This document shows positions 34,512 through 43,483 of a stretch of 64,000 nt of DNA, piece by piece. The notes under the pieces were generated by a model. That model saw only the letters and a program-made list of their open reading frames with translations. It searched no databases and was not told where the DNA came from. Position 1 is the first letter of the stretch. Every line of letters begins with the position of its first letter. The translations under genes were made by a program, and so were the position numbers. The DNA is from Flavobacterium potami (lineage in GTDB: Bacteria > Bacteroidota > Bacteroidia > Flavobacteriales > Flavobacteriaceae): contig NZ_JAINUY010000007.1 in the NCBI RefSeq assembly GCF_020026915.1, positions 248,001 to 312,000 of the forward strand, given 5' to 3'.

Positions 34512-34925
34512 TTATTTCTTCACCAATGAAGCGATTGTGATGCCTTCCATAGCCTTCAAAGTTTTGTCTCTAATTAGCATTAAACCGTGACGTAGACTAC
34601 ATTCAGACTCGGTTTTACAATCGGAACAAGGCTCATAAAAATTTAAAGAAGCACATGGCAAAAGTGCAATTGCACCGTCAAATAATCGGTGAATTTCTGC
34701 CAAAGTGATGTCGTTTTTGGATTTTATCAGATAATAACCACCAAATTTTCCCTGCTTACTACTCACAAAACGACCTCGTTTTAGATCTAAAAGAATCTGT
34801 TCTAAAAACTTTTTAGGAATGTTCGCGCCATCAGCAATTTCTATAGTTCTAGAAATGTGATTTTCGTCTTGTTCTGCTAAATAAAGTAAGGCCTTAAGGG
34901 CATATTTTGCTTTATGTGATAACAT
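34512..34925 (-). CDS. Rrf2-family transcriptional regulator
   Basis: A 137-residue regulator. The winged HTH covers residues ~1-80 (LSHKAKYALKALLYLAEQ, ANIPKKFLEQILLDLKRGRFVSSKQGKFGGYYL). Four cysteines follow at 91, 100, 103 and 109 (CX8CX2CX5C), placed where IscR-type members bind an Fe-S cluster; CymR-type members instead sense cysteine status through a partner enzyme. It is directly upstream of the leader peptide and TonB-dependent receptor on the same strand, its likely target. Confidence 0.9.
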   Translation of the reverse strand: MLSHKAKYALKALLYLAEQDENHISRTIEIADGANIPKKFLEQILLDLKRGRFVSSKQGKFGGYYLIKSKNDITLAEIHRLFDGAIALLPCASLNFYEPCSDCKTESECSLRHGLMLIRDKTLKAMEGITIASLVKK

Positions 34926-35019
34926 CTATATAAATTGTAAAATGTAAATGTATGATATTTTAATCTTGAAACCTAAAACTTCAAACTTGAAACAAAGAAA
35001 ACTTAAAACAAAGTCATGT

Positions 35020-35850
35020 TTACCAGCTTCCACTAGAGCCTCCTCCAGAGAAACCTCCACCTCCAAATCCGCCGCCGAAACCGCCGCCTCCGCCGAAACC
35101 ACCTCCAGATGATCCACCGCCGAAACCGCCAAATCCGCCGCCACCGCTTCTTCCAAGATTACTAAGAATAATAACATCTAAAAGACTTGGTCCGCCGCCG
35201 CTGTTTCCAGAGTTTCCGCCACCACCTTTTTTATTTCTAGAAAGTAGAATTAGAATAATGACAACAATTACGATAAATGGTAATATCGGAAAATCTTTTT
35301 GCTGTTTCTTTCGTTCTCCTTTAAATTTTCCCTTAAAAACATCAATAATGGCATCAGTTCCCTTGTCCAATCCGTTATAAAAACTTCCGGCTTTAAATTC
35401 TGGAATAATAATATTTCTAATTATAGTTCCTCCAATTCCAGCTGTTAAACGATCTTCTAGACCATAACCTGGATTTATGGCAATCTTTCTTTCGTTTTTA
35501 GCTAATAAAATAATAACACCATTATCATCTTGTTTTGTACCACCGATTCCCCAAGTTTGTGCCCATTTTGTGGCTAACTGACTTACATCTTCACCTTTAA
35601 GGCTTTCGATAGTGATAACTACGATCTGAGTGGTTGTAGAATCAGAATAACGAATCAATTTTTCTTCTAACTGAGCTTTTTCTGTAGAACTTAAAACGTT
35701 TGCATAATCGTAAACCGAAGTTTGGAAACTGGGTTTCTTCGGAATCTCAAATTGCGCAAAAATAGTATTGCAAATCAAAAATGTGAAAAGCAAAAGAGTA
35801 AACTGAAAAATTCTATTGGAATTTGGGATTTTATTTTTGGAATTTTTCAT
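35020..35850 (-). CDS. TPM-domain membrane protein with Gly-rich tail
   Basis: A 276-residue protein: signal peptide (~1-33, ending TIFAQF), a TPM_phosphatase domain (~38-180, VYDYANVLSSTEKAQLEEKL, DDNGVIILLAKNERKIAINPGYGLE), a transmembrane helix (~192-207, FIVIVVIILILL) and a glycine-rich, serine-containing C-terminal tail ending SSGSW. TPM proteins face the periplasm and are linked to photosystem II repair in plants and to envelope functions in bacteria. Last gene of the LemA-TPM-TPM operon; 3 bp separate it from the preceding TPM gene. Confidence 0.9.
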   Translation of the reverse strand: MKNSKNKIPNSNRIFQFTLLLFTFLICNTIFAQFEIPKKPSFQTSVYDYANVLSSTEKAQLEEKLIRYSDSTTTQIVVITIESLKGEDVSQLATKWAQTWGIGGTKQDDNGVIILLAKNERKIAINPGYGLEDRLTAGIGGTIIRNIIIPEFKAGSFYNGLDKGTDAIIDVFKGKFKGERKKQQKDFPILPFIVIVVIILILLSRNKKGGGGNSGNSGGGPSLLDVIILSNLGRSGGGGFGGFGGGSSGGGFGGGGGFGGGFGGGGFSGGGSSGSW

Positions 35851-35853
35851 TAT

Positions 35854-36291
35854 TTATCCTTTTGAGATTTCGTTTGATAGTTCATTGATATCGTCTTCTG
35901 TAGAAGGGAAGTATTTTTTTAATTGTTCTCCGGCATTCAAAATACCATCGACAATTCCTTGTTTGAAATTTCCGGATCTAAAATGATTCGTCATAACATC
36001 TTTGGTGCAATCCCAAAAATCATCCGAAACTAAATCATTAATTCCTTTATCTCCGCAGATAACAAAGTTTTTATCTTCAACCGCAAAATAAAGTAGTACA
36101 CCATTCTGCAATTTAGTTTCATCCATTCTTAAATCATGAAAAACTTCTAAAGCTCTATCATAATGAGCTTTAGAAGTTGTTTTTTCTATATGAACTCTAA
36201 TTTCGCCAGAAGTATTATTTTCGGCCATACGAATAGCTTCAACAATTTCTTGCTCTTCTTCTTTGGTTAAAAAATCTTCTACTTTTGACAT
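35854..36291 (-). CDS. TPM-domain protein (short form)
   Basis: A 145-residue protein made up almost only of a TPM domain (FLTKEEEQEIVEAIRMAENNTSGEIRVHIE, NGVLLYFAVEDKNFVICGDKGIN). There is no signal peptide or membrane helix, so it is probably cytosolic. It sits between lemA and the long TPM gene, a conserved Bacteroidota order. Specific role unknown. Confidence 0.9.
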   Translation of the reverse strand: MSKVEDFLTKEEEQEIVEAIRMAENNTSGEIRVHIEKTTSKAHYDRALEVFHDLRMDETKLQNGVLLYFAVEDKNFVICGDKGINDLVSDDFWDCTKDVMTNHFRSGNFKQGIVDGILNAGEQLKKYFPSTEDDINELSNEISKG

Positions 36292-36337
36292 GAAAATGAT
36301 TTTAGAGTTTGATTTTAGATTTAATCTTGGAAATCTT

Positions 36338-36922
36338 TTAGAATTTTACTTCAACAGGTTTGTCTGCTCCAGTAGAAGCTTCAAAGTATGGTTTTTCTTT
36401 GTATTCGCTCAAGAACCAGTTGTTTGGAATTTTTAAAACATATCCGTTGTAAACTTGTACAGCTTCATTAAAACGAGTTCTAGCAGTTAAGATCTGGTTT
36501 TCTGTACTTGCTAATTCGTCTTGTAATTTTAAGAAATTCTCGTTTGCTTTTAAAGTTGGATATTGCTCAACAGAAACCAATAGTCTTGATAATGATGAAG
36601 ATACACCACTTTGAGCTTGATTAAATGCTGCCAATTGTTCTGGGGTAACATTACTTGGATCAATTGTTACCGAAGTAGCTTTTGCACGAGCTTCGATTAC
36701 AGCTGTTAAAGTTCCTTTTTCAAAGTCAGCAGCACCTTTTACAGTGTTTACTAAATTCCCAATAAGATCATTACGTCTTTGGTAAGCCGTTTGAACATTT
36801 CCCCATTCTTTATTTACAGCTTGACTGTGTTGTAAAGCAGTATTTTTAATTCCAATCGACCAAAATGCGATAATAGCAATAAGTGCCACAATAATTCCTA
36901 CAGGGATTAACCACTTTTTCAT
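36338..36922 (-). CDS. lemA: LemA family protein
   Basis: A 194-residue protein with an N-terminal membrane helix (WLIPVGIIVALIAIIAFWSIG) and the LemA helical domain: QAVNKEWGNVQTAYQRRNDLIGNLVNTVKG, EQLAAFNQAQSGVSSSLSRLLVSVEQYPTLKANENFLKLQDELASTENQI, and FNEAVQVYNGYVLKIPNNWF. LemA proteins are anchored helical bundles of poorly known function, generally encoded next to TPM or peptidase genes, as here. Confidence 0.94.
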   Translation of the reverse strand: MKKWLIPVGIIVALIAIIAFWSIGIKNTALQHSQAVNKEWGNVQTAYQRRNDLIGNLVNTVKGAADFEKGTLTAVIEARAKATSVTIDPSNVTPEQLAAFNQAQSGVSSSLSRLLVSVEQYPTLKANENFLKLQDELASTENQILTARTRFNEAVQVYNGYVLKIPNNWFLSEYKEKPYFEASTGADKPVEVKF

Positions 36923-36956
36923 ATTTGTTTTGATTTAAGTTTATTTCTAGTTTTAA

Positions 36957-37289
36957 TTACAATTCGTTTTTGATGTCGTTCAATTGCGTTTTTATCGACT
37001 CTAATTTACGTATTATTTCGAATTTATCTAACGTTTTCTTCTGACCTTCTTTTAAGTGTATTTTGGCACCTTCAAGTGTAAAACCTCTTTCTTTAACCAA
37101 GTGATAGATTAATTGCAGGTTCGTAACATCTTCGGGCGTGAACATTCTGTTTCCCTTGGCATTTTTTTTAGGTTTTAGAATATCAAATTCGCTGTCCCAA
37201 AATCGTATCAAAGAAGCATTGACATTAAAAGCCTTGGCAACTTCGCCAATGCTGTAATATCTTTTGTCTTTAGAAAGTTCAATATGCAT
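36957..37289 (-). CDS. MerR-family transcriptional regulator
   Basis: A 110-residue protein with a MerR-type HTH at ~10-75 (YYSIGEVAKAFNVNASLIRFWDSEFDILKPKKNAKGNRMFTPEDV) and a short C-terminal coiled coil (LDKFEIIRKLESIKTQLNDIKNEL) for dimerisation. No effector-binding domain or metal-binding cysteines are present. It sits between the M23 peptidase and lemA in the same direction, and a similar order is seen in other Flavobacteria. Targets unknown. Confidence 0.9.
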   Translation of the reverse strand: MHIELSKDKRYYSIGEVAKAFNVNASLIRFWDSEFDILKPKKNAKGNRMFTPEDVTNLQLIYHLVKERGFTLEGAKIHLKEGQKKTLDKFEIIRKLESIKTQLNDIKNEL

Positions 37290-37337
37290 GTTTTGTTTTT
37301 TTCTATTTTAATTCAAAAATACTATTTTTTCGGAATA

Positions 37338-38315
37338 TTAATCTAATGATTGGTTTTCTTGATTAGCCATATGTGAAATTGCTACATATTCTGCTGCGGA
37401 AATATTTCCATAATAAAAATTCAAAGGGTTTACCACTTTTCCATCTTTATGAACTTCATAGTGACAGTGAGGTCCTTCAGATCTTCCTGTGCTTCCCACA
37501 TAGCCAATTACGTCACCACGTTTGACATGTTGTCCGGGTTTGCAATTGTATTTGCTCAAATGGGCATACAAACTTTCATATCCAAAACCATGCCTGATCA
37601 CAATATGATTTCCATACCCAGATGCTGTATTGTCGGCTCTTTCTACCACGCCATCTCCTGTTGCGTAAATTGGAGCTCCTGTATTGGCGGAGAAATCCAT
37701 TCCGTTGTGCATTTTTCTCACTTTCGTGAAAGGATCAATTCGATAACCAAAACCAGACGCAACTCGTTTTAAATTTTCATTCTGTACTGGCTGAATGGCA
37801 GGAATTGCCAATAATAAATTTTCTTTAGCTCCAGCTAATTTCAATATTTCATCCAACGATTTAGATTGAATAGCCAGTTCTTTTGAGAGTTTGTCGACTC
37901 TTTTTGTTGTGTTTAGAACCAATTGCGAATTATTGTAACCTTCTAATGCTTTGTATTTTTCTGGGTTTCTAAAACCAGCTTTCCTGATAGAATCCGGAAT
38001 TTCGGTTTTGTTAAAATAAATCCTGTAAATATTATTATCTCGTTCTTCTAAGGCGTCTGCAACTTCATCAATTTCGTCCAGTTTTTTATTCAAAATAGCG
38101 TATTGAATTTTTAAATTTTCAATTTCACGAGCTTGCAAACGATCTTTTGGTGTTTCAAAATATGGAGTGTTTATTAAAAGAACAAAAACTAAAAAACCAA
38201 ACAATGCCGAAGCTACTAAAAACAGTAAAGCGTAACCAATTTTTATTCTTTTTCTGGTTTTTATTTTCGTATAAGCCAGATTTTCTGAGTCGTAATAATA
38301 TTTTACTTTCGCCAT
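37338..38315 (-). CDS. M23 family membrane-anchored peptidase
   Basis: A 325-residue protein with one N-terminal transmembrane helix (~28-48), a periplasmic coiled coil (~60-150) and a LytM/M23 domain (~185-300). The zinc ligands are visible: HNGMDFSANTGAPIYATGDG (HxxxD) and HCHYEVHKDGKVVNPLNFY (HxH). It is predicted to cut peptidoglycan cross-bridges or, if acting like divisome-type activators, to control amidases. The C-terminal SLD tail is family-typical. It is divergent from alaS. Confidence 0.92.
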   Translation of the reverse strand: MAKVKYYYDSENLAYTKIKTRKRIKIGYALLFLVASALFGFLVFVLLINTPYFETPKDRLQAREIENLKIQYAILNKKLDEIDEVADALEERDNNIYRIYFNKTEIPDSIRKAGFRNPEKYKALEGYNNSQLVLNTTKRVDKLSKELAIQSKSLDEILKLAGAKENLLLAIPAIQPVQNENLKRVASGFGYRIDPFTKVRKMHNGMDFSANTGAPIYATGDGVVERADNTASGYGNHIVIRHGFGYESLYAHLSKYNCKPGQHVKRGDVIGYVGSTGRSEGPHCHYEVHKDGKVVNPLNFYYGNISAAEYVAISHMANQENQSLD

Positions 38316-38329
38316 ATTTTAAAATACGC

Positions 38330-38337
38330 TATTTTTG
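38330..38337 (+). promoter_or_regulatory. -7 box TATTTTTG upstream of alaS
   Basis: TATTTTTG fits TAnnTTTG and lies 257 bp before the alaS ATG. A short ORF (38367-38444) follows it. The -33 region (TTTC) is a partial match only. Confidence 0.4.
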
Positions 38338-38366
38338 CAGCTTGTAAAATTAATTAGACGAACAAT

Positions 38367-38444
38367 ATGGCAAAATGTTTCAATTGTCCGCGGCTTTTTT
38401 TACAAGAATTAATGATTAGATATTGGGGCTATTTTTATCATTAG
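38367..38444 (+). CDS. Possible 25-aa ORF in the alaS leader
   Basis: ATG at 38367 opens MAKCFNCPRLFLQELMIRYW plus five residues. It follows a -7 box by 30 nt. It contains CxxC but no alanine codon run, so it is not an obvious alaS attenuator. It may be chance. Confidence 0.2.
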   Translation: MAKCFNCPRLFLQELMIRYWGYFYH

Positions 38445-38593
38445 ATAATGCGCAAAATAGGCAATTTATTGTTTATAATTAAAGTTTTTTAATTTCATTA
38501 TAGAAATCTTAACGCATCATCAAATGAATAAATTATCTAATACTCTAATTTTCAAATTGACACATTAAACAGACACATTTTTCTAATTTAAAT

Positions 38594-41224
38594 ATGAAAT
38601 CACAAGACGTACGTAAACAATTTTTAGATTTTTTTGAGAGTAAAGGGCATACTATTGTTCCTTCAGCTCCTATTGTTCTTAAAGACGACCCAACCTTAAT
38701 GTTCAATAACTCGGGAATGGCCCAGTTTAAAGAATTTTTCTTAGGAAACGGAACTCCAAAAAGTCCAAGAATAGCCGATACGCAAAAATGTCTTCGTGTT
38801 TCAGGAAAACATAATGACCTTGAAGAAGTTGGTATTGATACATACCACCACACGATGTTTGAAATGTTAGGAAACTGGTCTTTTGGTGATTATTTCAAAA
38901 AAGAAGCAATTAATTGGGCTTGGGAATTATTGACTGAGGTTTATAAAATTCCAAAAGAGAATCTTTATGTTTCTGTTTTTGAAGGAAGTAAAGAAGATAA
39001 TGTTCCGTTTGATCAAGAAGCTTGGGATATTTGGAAAACTTTAATCGACGAAGACAGAATTATTTTAGGAAATAAAAAAGATAATTTCTGGGAAATGGGA
39101 GATCAGGGACCATGCGGACCTTGTTCTGAAATTCACGTTGATTTACGTTCTGCTGAAGAAAAAGCTTTGGTTTCTGGAAAAAGTTTAGTGAATAATGATC
39201 ACCCGCAAGTAGTTGAAATCTGGAATAATGTCTTCATGGAATTCAACCGTAAGGCGGATGGTTCTCTAGAAAAACTTCCTGCACAGCACGTAGATACCGG
39301 AATGGGATTTGAGCGTTTGTGTATGGCATTGCAAGGAAAAACATCAAACTATGATACAGATGTTTTCATGCCATTAATTAGAGAAATTGAAACCATTACT
39401 GGAGCAAAATATGCTGTAAAAGCATCAAACGAAGCTGAAGAAAAAGTAAACATTGCAATTCGTGTTGTAGCAGATCACGTTCGTGCGGTAGCTTTTGCTA
39501 TTGCAGATGGTCAATTGCCTTCTAACACAGGAGCAGGTTATGTAATTCGTAGAATTTTACGTCGTGCTATTCGTTACGGCTTTACTTTCTTAGGAACTAA
39601 AGAAGCTTTTATCTATAAATTGGTAGAAACTTTAAGCGAGCAAATGGGAGATTCTTTCCCAGAAATCAGAACGCAAAAAGCACTTTGTTCAAATGTTATT
39701 CGCGAAGAAGAGAATTCTTTTTTAAGAACATTAGATCAAGGTTTAGTTCTTTTAGATGCTGTAATTTTAAATAATAACGGAGATACAATCGACGGTAAAA
39801 AAGCTTTCGAATTGTACGATACGTACGGATTCCCAATTGACTTAACCGCTTTAATTCTTTCAGAAAAAGGATTAAAATTAGACGAAGCTGGATTCCAAGA
39901 GCAATTGCAATTACAAAAGGAAAGATCTCGTGCGGCTTCTAAAGTAACTGCTGGAGATTGGAACGTAATTATTGAAGATGATATTCAAGAGTTTGTTGGT
40001 TATGATAGATTATCGCAACAAGTTAAGATTACAAAATACCGTAGAGTTGAAAGCGCAAAAGATGGAGAAATTTTCCAATTAGTTTTCAATGCAACTCCAT
40101 TTTACGGAGAAAGCGGTGGACAAACTGGAGATAAAGGATATTTAGAAGCGCAAAACGGAGATATTATTTATATTATCGACACTAAAAAAGAAAATAACCA
40201 AACGATACATTTGGCAAAATCATTGCCAGAGAATCTTACTGGAACTTTCAATGCTGTTGTAGACGCGATTCAGAGAGCTAAAACTTCGTCAAACCACTCG
40301 GCTACGCATTTATTGCACCAAGGTTTGCGTAAGATTTTAGGAACTCATATCGAGCAAAAAGGTTCGATGGTAAGAAATGCTTCTTTACGTTTTGACTTTT
40401 CGCACTTCGCTAAAGTTTCTGATGAAGAATTAGTAGAAGTAGAGAACTTTGTAAATGCAAGAATTCGCGAAAGTTTGCCGTTAATTGAGAAAAGAGCAAT
40501 TCCGAAAGAACAAGCTCTTGAAGATGGTGCAATTGCTTTGTTTGGAGAAAAATATGGCGATTTAGTTCGTACGATTAAATTCGGAGATTCTGTCGAATTA
40601 TGTGGAGGAACGCACGTTGCTAACACATCTGATATCTGGCACTTTAAAATTGTTTCAGAAGGAGCAGTTGCGGCTGGAATTAGAAGAATTGAAGCAATTA
40701 CTAGTGAAGCTGCAAAAGAATATTTTGAGTCTCAAGCTGTTTCTTTAAATGAAATTAAAGAAGCGCTAAAAAATGCTCAAGATCCAGTAAAATCGATTTT
40801 GGCTTTACAGGACGAAAATGCTCAGTTGAAAAAACAATTGGAAACTTTATTGAAAGATAAAGCTAAAAATATGAAAGCTGATTTAGCTAAAGAATTACAA
40901 GAAATCAATGGAGTTCAGTTCTTAGCGAAACAAGTAGATTTAAATCCTGAAGGAGCAAAGGATTTGGCTTACGAGTTAGGTAATGCTTACAATGATTTAT
41001 TTATTGTTTTGGCTACAGCTCACGAAGGAAAACCAATGTTAACATGTTATGTTTCTAAAGAAATTGTAGCAAGCAAAAACTTAAACGCTGGACAAGTAGT
41101 TCGTGAATTAGGAAAATACATCCAAGGTGGTGGAGGAGGACAACCTTTCTTCGCAACTGCAGGAGGTAAAAATGTTGACGGAATTGCTGAGGCGCTTTCG
41201 AAAGCGATTGAGTTTGTGAAATAA
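38594..41224 (+). CDS. alaS: Alanyl-tRNA synthetase
   Basis: An 876-residue AlaRS of usual length. The class II catalytic core opens with FLDFFESKGHTIVPSAPIVLKDDPTLMFNNSGM, and the editing domain holds the zinc site (HSATHLLHQGLRK and CGGTHV). The C-terminal C-Ala part ends GGGGGQPFFATAGGKN. It charges tRNA-Ala with alanine and clears serine and glycine mischarging. Monocistronic; the long leader (278 bp from the divergent M23 gene) contains no T-box-like element. Confidence 0.98.
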   Translation: MKSQDVRKQFLDFFESKGHTIVPSAPIVLKDDPTLMFNNSGMAQFKEFFLGNGTPKSPRIADTQKCLRVSGKHNDLEEVGIDTYHHTMFEMLGNWSFGDYFKKEAINWAWELLTEVYKIPKENLYVSVFEGSKEDNVPFDQEAWDIWKTLIDEDRIILGNKKDNFWEMGDQGPCGPCSEIHVDLRSAEEKALVSGKSLVNNDHPQVVEIWNNVFMEFNRKADGSLEKLPAQHVDTGMGFERLCMALQGKTSNYDTDVFMPLIREIETITGAKYAVKASNEAEEKVNIAIRVVADHVRAVAFAIADGQLPSNTGAGYVIRRILRRAIRYGFTFLGTKEAFIYKLVETLSEQMGDSFPEIRTQKALCSNVIREEENSFLRTLDQGLVLLDAVILNNNGDTIDGKKAFELYDTYGFPIDLTALILSEKGLKLDEAGFQEQLQLQKERSRAASKVTAGDWNVIIEDDIQEFVGYDRLSQQVKITKYRRVESAKDGEIFQLVFNATPFYGESGGQTGDKGYLEAQNGDIIYIIDTKKENNQTIHLAKSLPENLTGTFNAVVDAIQRAKTSSNHSATHLLHQGLRKILGTHIEQKGSMVRNASLRFDFSHFAKVSDEELVEVENFVNARIRESLPLIEKRAIPKEQALEDGAIALFGEKYGDLVRTIKFGDSVELCGGTHVANTSDIWHFKIVSEGAVAAGIRRIEAITSEAAKEYFESQAVSLNEIKEALKNAQDPVKSILALQDENAQLKKQLETLLKDKAKNMKADLAKELQEINGVQFLAKQVDLNPEGAKDLAYELGNAYNDLFIVLATAHEGKPMLTCYVSKEIVASKNLNAGQVVRELGKYIQGGGGGQPFFATAGGKNVDGIAEALSKAIEFVK

Positions 41225-41272
41225 GTTGCTAAGAATCTGAGTTACTAAGATTCTAAGTTTTTTATAGATAGT

Positions 41273-41308
41273 AAACCCGACAGGTTTTTAAAACCTGTCG
41301 GGTTTTTG
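41273..41308. terminator. Terminator after alaS
   Basis: Stem AAACCCGACAGGTTTT / AAAACCTGTCGGGTTT followed by TT. Confidence 0.88.
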
Positions 41309-41323
41309 TTTTTTCTCATTTTA

Positions 41324-41427
41324 TGTCATTTCGACTGAAAGGAGAAATCACACATGAAACTCCGCAAAGTATATCTAAAATCTTTGTCGATTTACTAGTG
41401 TGATTTCTCCCTTCGATCGAAATGACA
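41324..41427 (+). repeat. ~100-bp inverted-repeat element, copy A
   Basis: Ends are TGTCATTTCGA / TCGAAATGACA with inner arms GGAGAAATCACAC / GTGTGATTTCTCC. Its interior AAATCTTTGTCGATTTAC is shared, in the opposite orientation, with copy B at 52887-52986. Confidence 0.8.
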
Positions 41428-41445
41428 AATAATACAATTTAATAA

Positions 41446-41557
41446 CGTCCAGCTTTAGCTGGATGAAAAATTATAGCATTAGAAAAGGGCTTTAGCCAAA
41501 CGTATCAGTTTGGCTAAAGCCCTTTTTTATAAGACTTTTTATACCTCCAGCTAAAGC
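41446..41557. repeat. CTTTAGCT palindromic element
   Basis: CGTCCAGCTTTAGCTGGATG at the left, a central long hairpin, and ACCTCCAGCTAAAGCAGGAGG at the right, so each arm is itself a palindrome and the arms contain the same TTTAGC word as the centre. Confidence 0.65.
41483..41527. terminator. Strong bidirectional terminator
   Basis: Stem of ~19 bp (AAAAGGGCTTTAGCCAAAC and its complement) around GTATCA, with T-run on one side and A-run on the other; serves convergent alaS and the ABC gene. Confidence 0.8.
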
Positions 41558-41610
41558 AGGAGGCAATTCAAAAACTTAGCAACTTAGAATCTTAGTAGCT
41601 TAAAAAAAAA

Positions 41611-43356
41611 CTACTTTCTTTCCCCAATCTGCTGGCGCCACATTGCGTAATACAATCCTTTCTCCACAATCAAATCTTCGTGTTTACCTTGTTCGATGAT
41701 TTTTCCTTGTTCTAAAACAAAAATTCTATCAGCATGCATTACGGTTGACAAACGGTGAGCGATTAAAACTGTAATTCTGTTTTTGTCTGAGATGTTTCTA
41801 ATAGTGGCATTAATTTCTTCTTCGGTAATAGAATCTAAAGCAGAAGTTGCTTCATCAAAAATCAATAAATTCGGATTTCTTAATATTGCTCTCGCAATAG
41901 ATAAACGTTGTTTTTCTCCACCAGAGACTTTGATTCCGCCTTCACCGATTGTGGTGTTTAAGCCGTCTTCCGCACGTCTCAGAAGTTTATCACAACTAGC
42001 ACGTTTTAAGGCATCGTATAAATCTTCGTCGGTTGCATTTGGTTTTACGAATAATAGATTTTCGCGAATAGTTCCAGAAAATAACTGTGCGTCCTGCGTT
42101 ACAAATCCCAATTGTTTTCTTAGGTCCAGTAAATCAATATCTGTTGAATCAATATCATTATACAAAACGTGACCTTCCTGTGGAGAATACAAGCCAACTA
42201 ATAGTTTTACTAAAGTTGTTTTTCCTGATCCAGACGGACCAACAAAAGCGACGGTTTGTCCTTGTTTGATTTCGAAATTGATGTTTTCAACTGCTTTGAA
42301 TTTTGCTGTTTTATGTTGAAAACTAACATTTTCAAAAAGTAATTTTTGAATAGCTCCAACATGTTTTGGAGTTGCAGGACGAAATTCTTTAGGTGCATTC
42401 AATAGGTTTTTAAAGTTTTCCATAGAAACTTTCGTTTCATTCAATGCAATAATGAAGTTTCCTAATTCTTGTAACGGTCCAAAAATAAAGAAAGTGAAAA
42501 ATACCATTGTCAATAAATCTCCAACAATGATTTTTCCTCCAAACAAGAAATAGTACAAAGCAAAAACAACACAAGTTCTCAAAAAGTGAACGGTTGTTCC
42601 CTGAATAAAACTCAAACTCCTAATAAAGCGGATTTTTTCCAATTCTAATTGAAGAATTTTAAAAGTGTTTAAGTTCAAACGTTTTTCTTCTTGATACGTT
42701 AAACCAAGACTTTTTACTAACTCAATATTTCGCAAACTTTCTGTTGTAGAACCCGCAAGAGCATTGGTCTGATTTACAATCTTTCTCGAGACAATTTTGA
42801 TCTTTTTACCCAAATACAAACTCACCAAAGCAATAATTGGCGCTGTAATTAAAAAGATAATCGAGATTCTAAAGTCGATTCTTGCAACATAAACAATTAC
42901 GAAAATAAATCCGATAATGGTTTGAAAGATTAACGAAATAGAAAGTGTAATTAGTTTTTCAGAATCAATTCTAACTTTTGTCAGTTTACTTAAAGTTTCA
43001 CCGCTTCGCTGATCTTCAAATTCGGCAAAAGGCAAATCAAGAGATTTCTTGATACCGTCAGTATACATTTGTGCTCCAGTACGCTGAATTACAACGTTGG
43101 TGAAATAATCCTGAAAGTTTTTGGTAATTCTGGAAATCATTGCGGCACCAAGCGAAAGCCCAAGCCAGAAAGCCAATGATTTGATAAAATCCATTTCGTT
43201 TCCTTTGTATTTTGCCAGTCCAACCCCGCAATCCTGCATTAATTTTCCAGTAATTACTGAGTCTGACAAACTGAAACAAATGTTGATAGAAGCCATTATC
43301 AAAGCAAAAAACAAAAGCATTTTGTGTTTGATGATGTAAGTATATAATAATTTCAT
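41611..43356 (-). CDS. ABC transporter, fused permease-ATPase (exporter type)
   Basis: A 581-residue half-transporter: six-helix type I exporter domain (~15-310) and an ATP-binding domain (~340-575). Motifs: Walker A GPSGSGKTT, Q-loop FVTQDAQLF, signature VSGGEKQRLSIARA, Walker B LLIFDEATSALD and the H-switch VLIAHRLST. It would act as a homodimer exporting lipid, peptide or drug; the MsbA-like family is broad and the substrate unknown. It stands alone, divergent from the GSCFA gene. Confidence 0.93.
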   Translation of the reverse strand: MKLLYTYIIKHKMLLFFALIMASINICFSLSDSVITGKLMQDCGVGLAKYKGNEMDFIKSLAFWLGLSLGAAMISRITKNFQDYFTNVVIQRTGAQMYTDGIKKSLDLPFAEFEDQRSGETLSKLTKVRIDSEKLITLSISLIFQTIIGFIFVIVYVARIDFRISIIFLITAPIIALVSLYLGKKIKIVSRKIVNQTNALAGSTTESLRNIELVKSLGLTYQEEKRLNLNTFKILQLELEKIRFIRSLSFIQGTTVHFLRTCVVFALYYFLFGGKIIVGDLLTMVFFTFFIFGPLQELGNFIIALNETKVSMENFKNLLNAPKEFRPATPKHVGAIQKLLFENVSFQHKTAKFKAVENINFEIKQGQTVAFVGPSGSGKTTLVKLLVGLYSPQEGHVLYNDIDSTDIDLLDLRKQLGFVTQDAQLFSGTIRENLLFVKPNATDEDLYDALKRASCDKLLRRAEDGLNTTIGEGGIKVSGGEKQRLSIARAILRNPNLLIFDEATSALDSITEEEINATIRNISDKNRITVLIAHRLSTVMHADRIFVLEQGKIIEQGKHEDLIVEKGLYYAMWRQQIGERK

Positions 43357-43458
43357 AAGTGATTTAAAAAAATGGAAGATGCAAAAGTAAGGAATTGTTT
43401 TAGTTTGTGAAGTCAGTTTTTGTTATTAAAAATGTAATTTTTTGAAGGGCAATTATTC

Positions 43459-43466
43459 TAACTTTG
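43459..43466 (+). promoter_or_regulatory. -7 box of the GSCFA gene
   Basis: TAACTTTG, a TAnnTTTG match 18 bp before the chosen ATG; the T-rich tract at 43437-43440 could supply the -33 element. Confidence 0.5.
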
Positions 43467-43483
43467 TAAAAAAAAAGGAAACC

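Larger units (their letters stand above)
41225..41610. other. Repeat- and terminator-dense spacer between alaS and the ABC exporter
   Basis: Between convergent genes, in order: an ACTTAG-type word repeat (41228-41262), a terminator, an inverted-repeat element (41324-41427), a CTTTAGCT palindromic element with a second terminator (41446-41557), and another word repeat (41571-41606). No gene. Confidence 0.8.

Noticed and set aside
34926..35177. 83-codon Ala/Val/Glu-rich minus frame
   Set aside because: An out-of-frame reading of the glycine-rich tail of the TPM protein; the composition is an artefact of the GGN repeats.
38367..38444. alaS attenuator leader peptide
   Set aside because: The 25-codon ORF has no alanine run beyond one codon, and no terminator/antiterminator pair precedes alaS.
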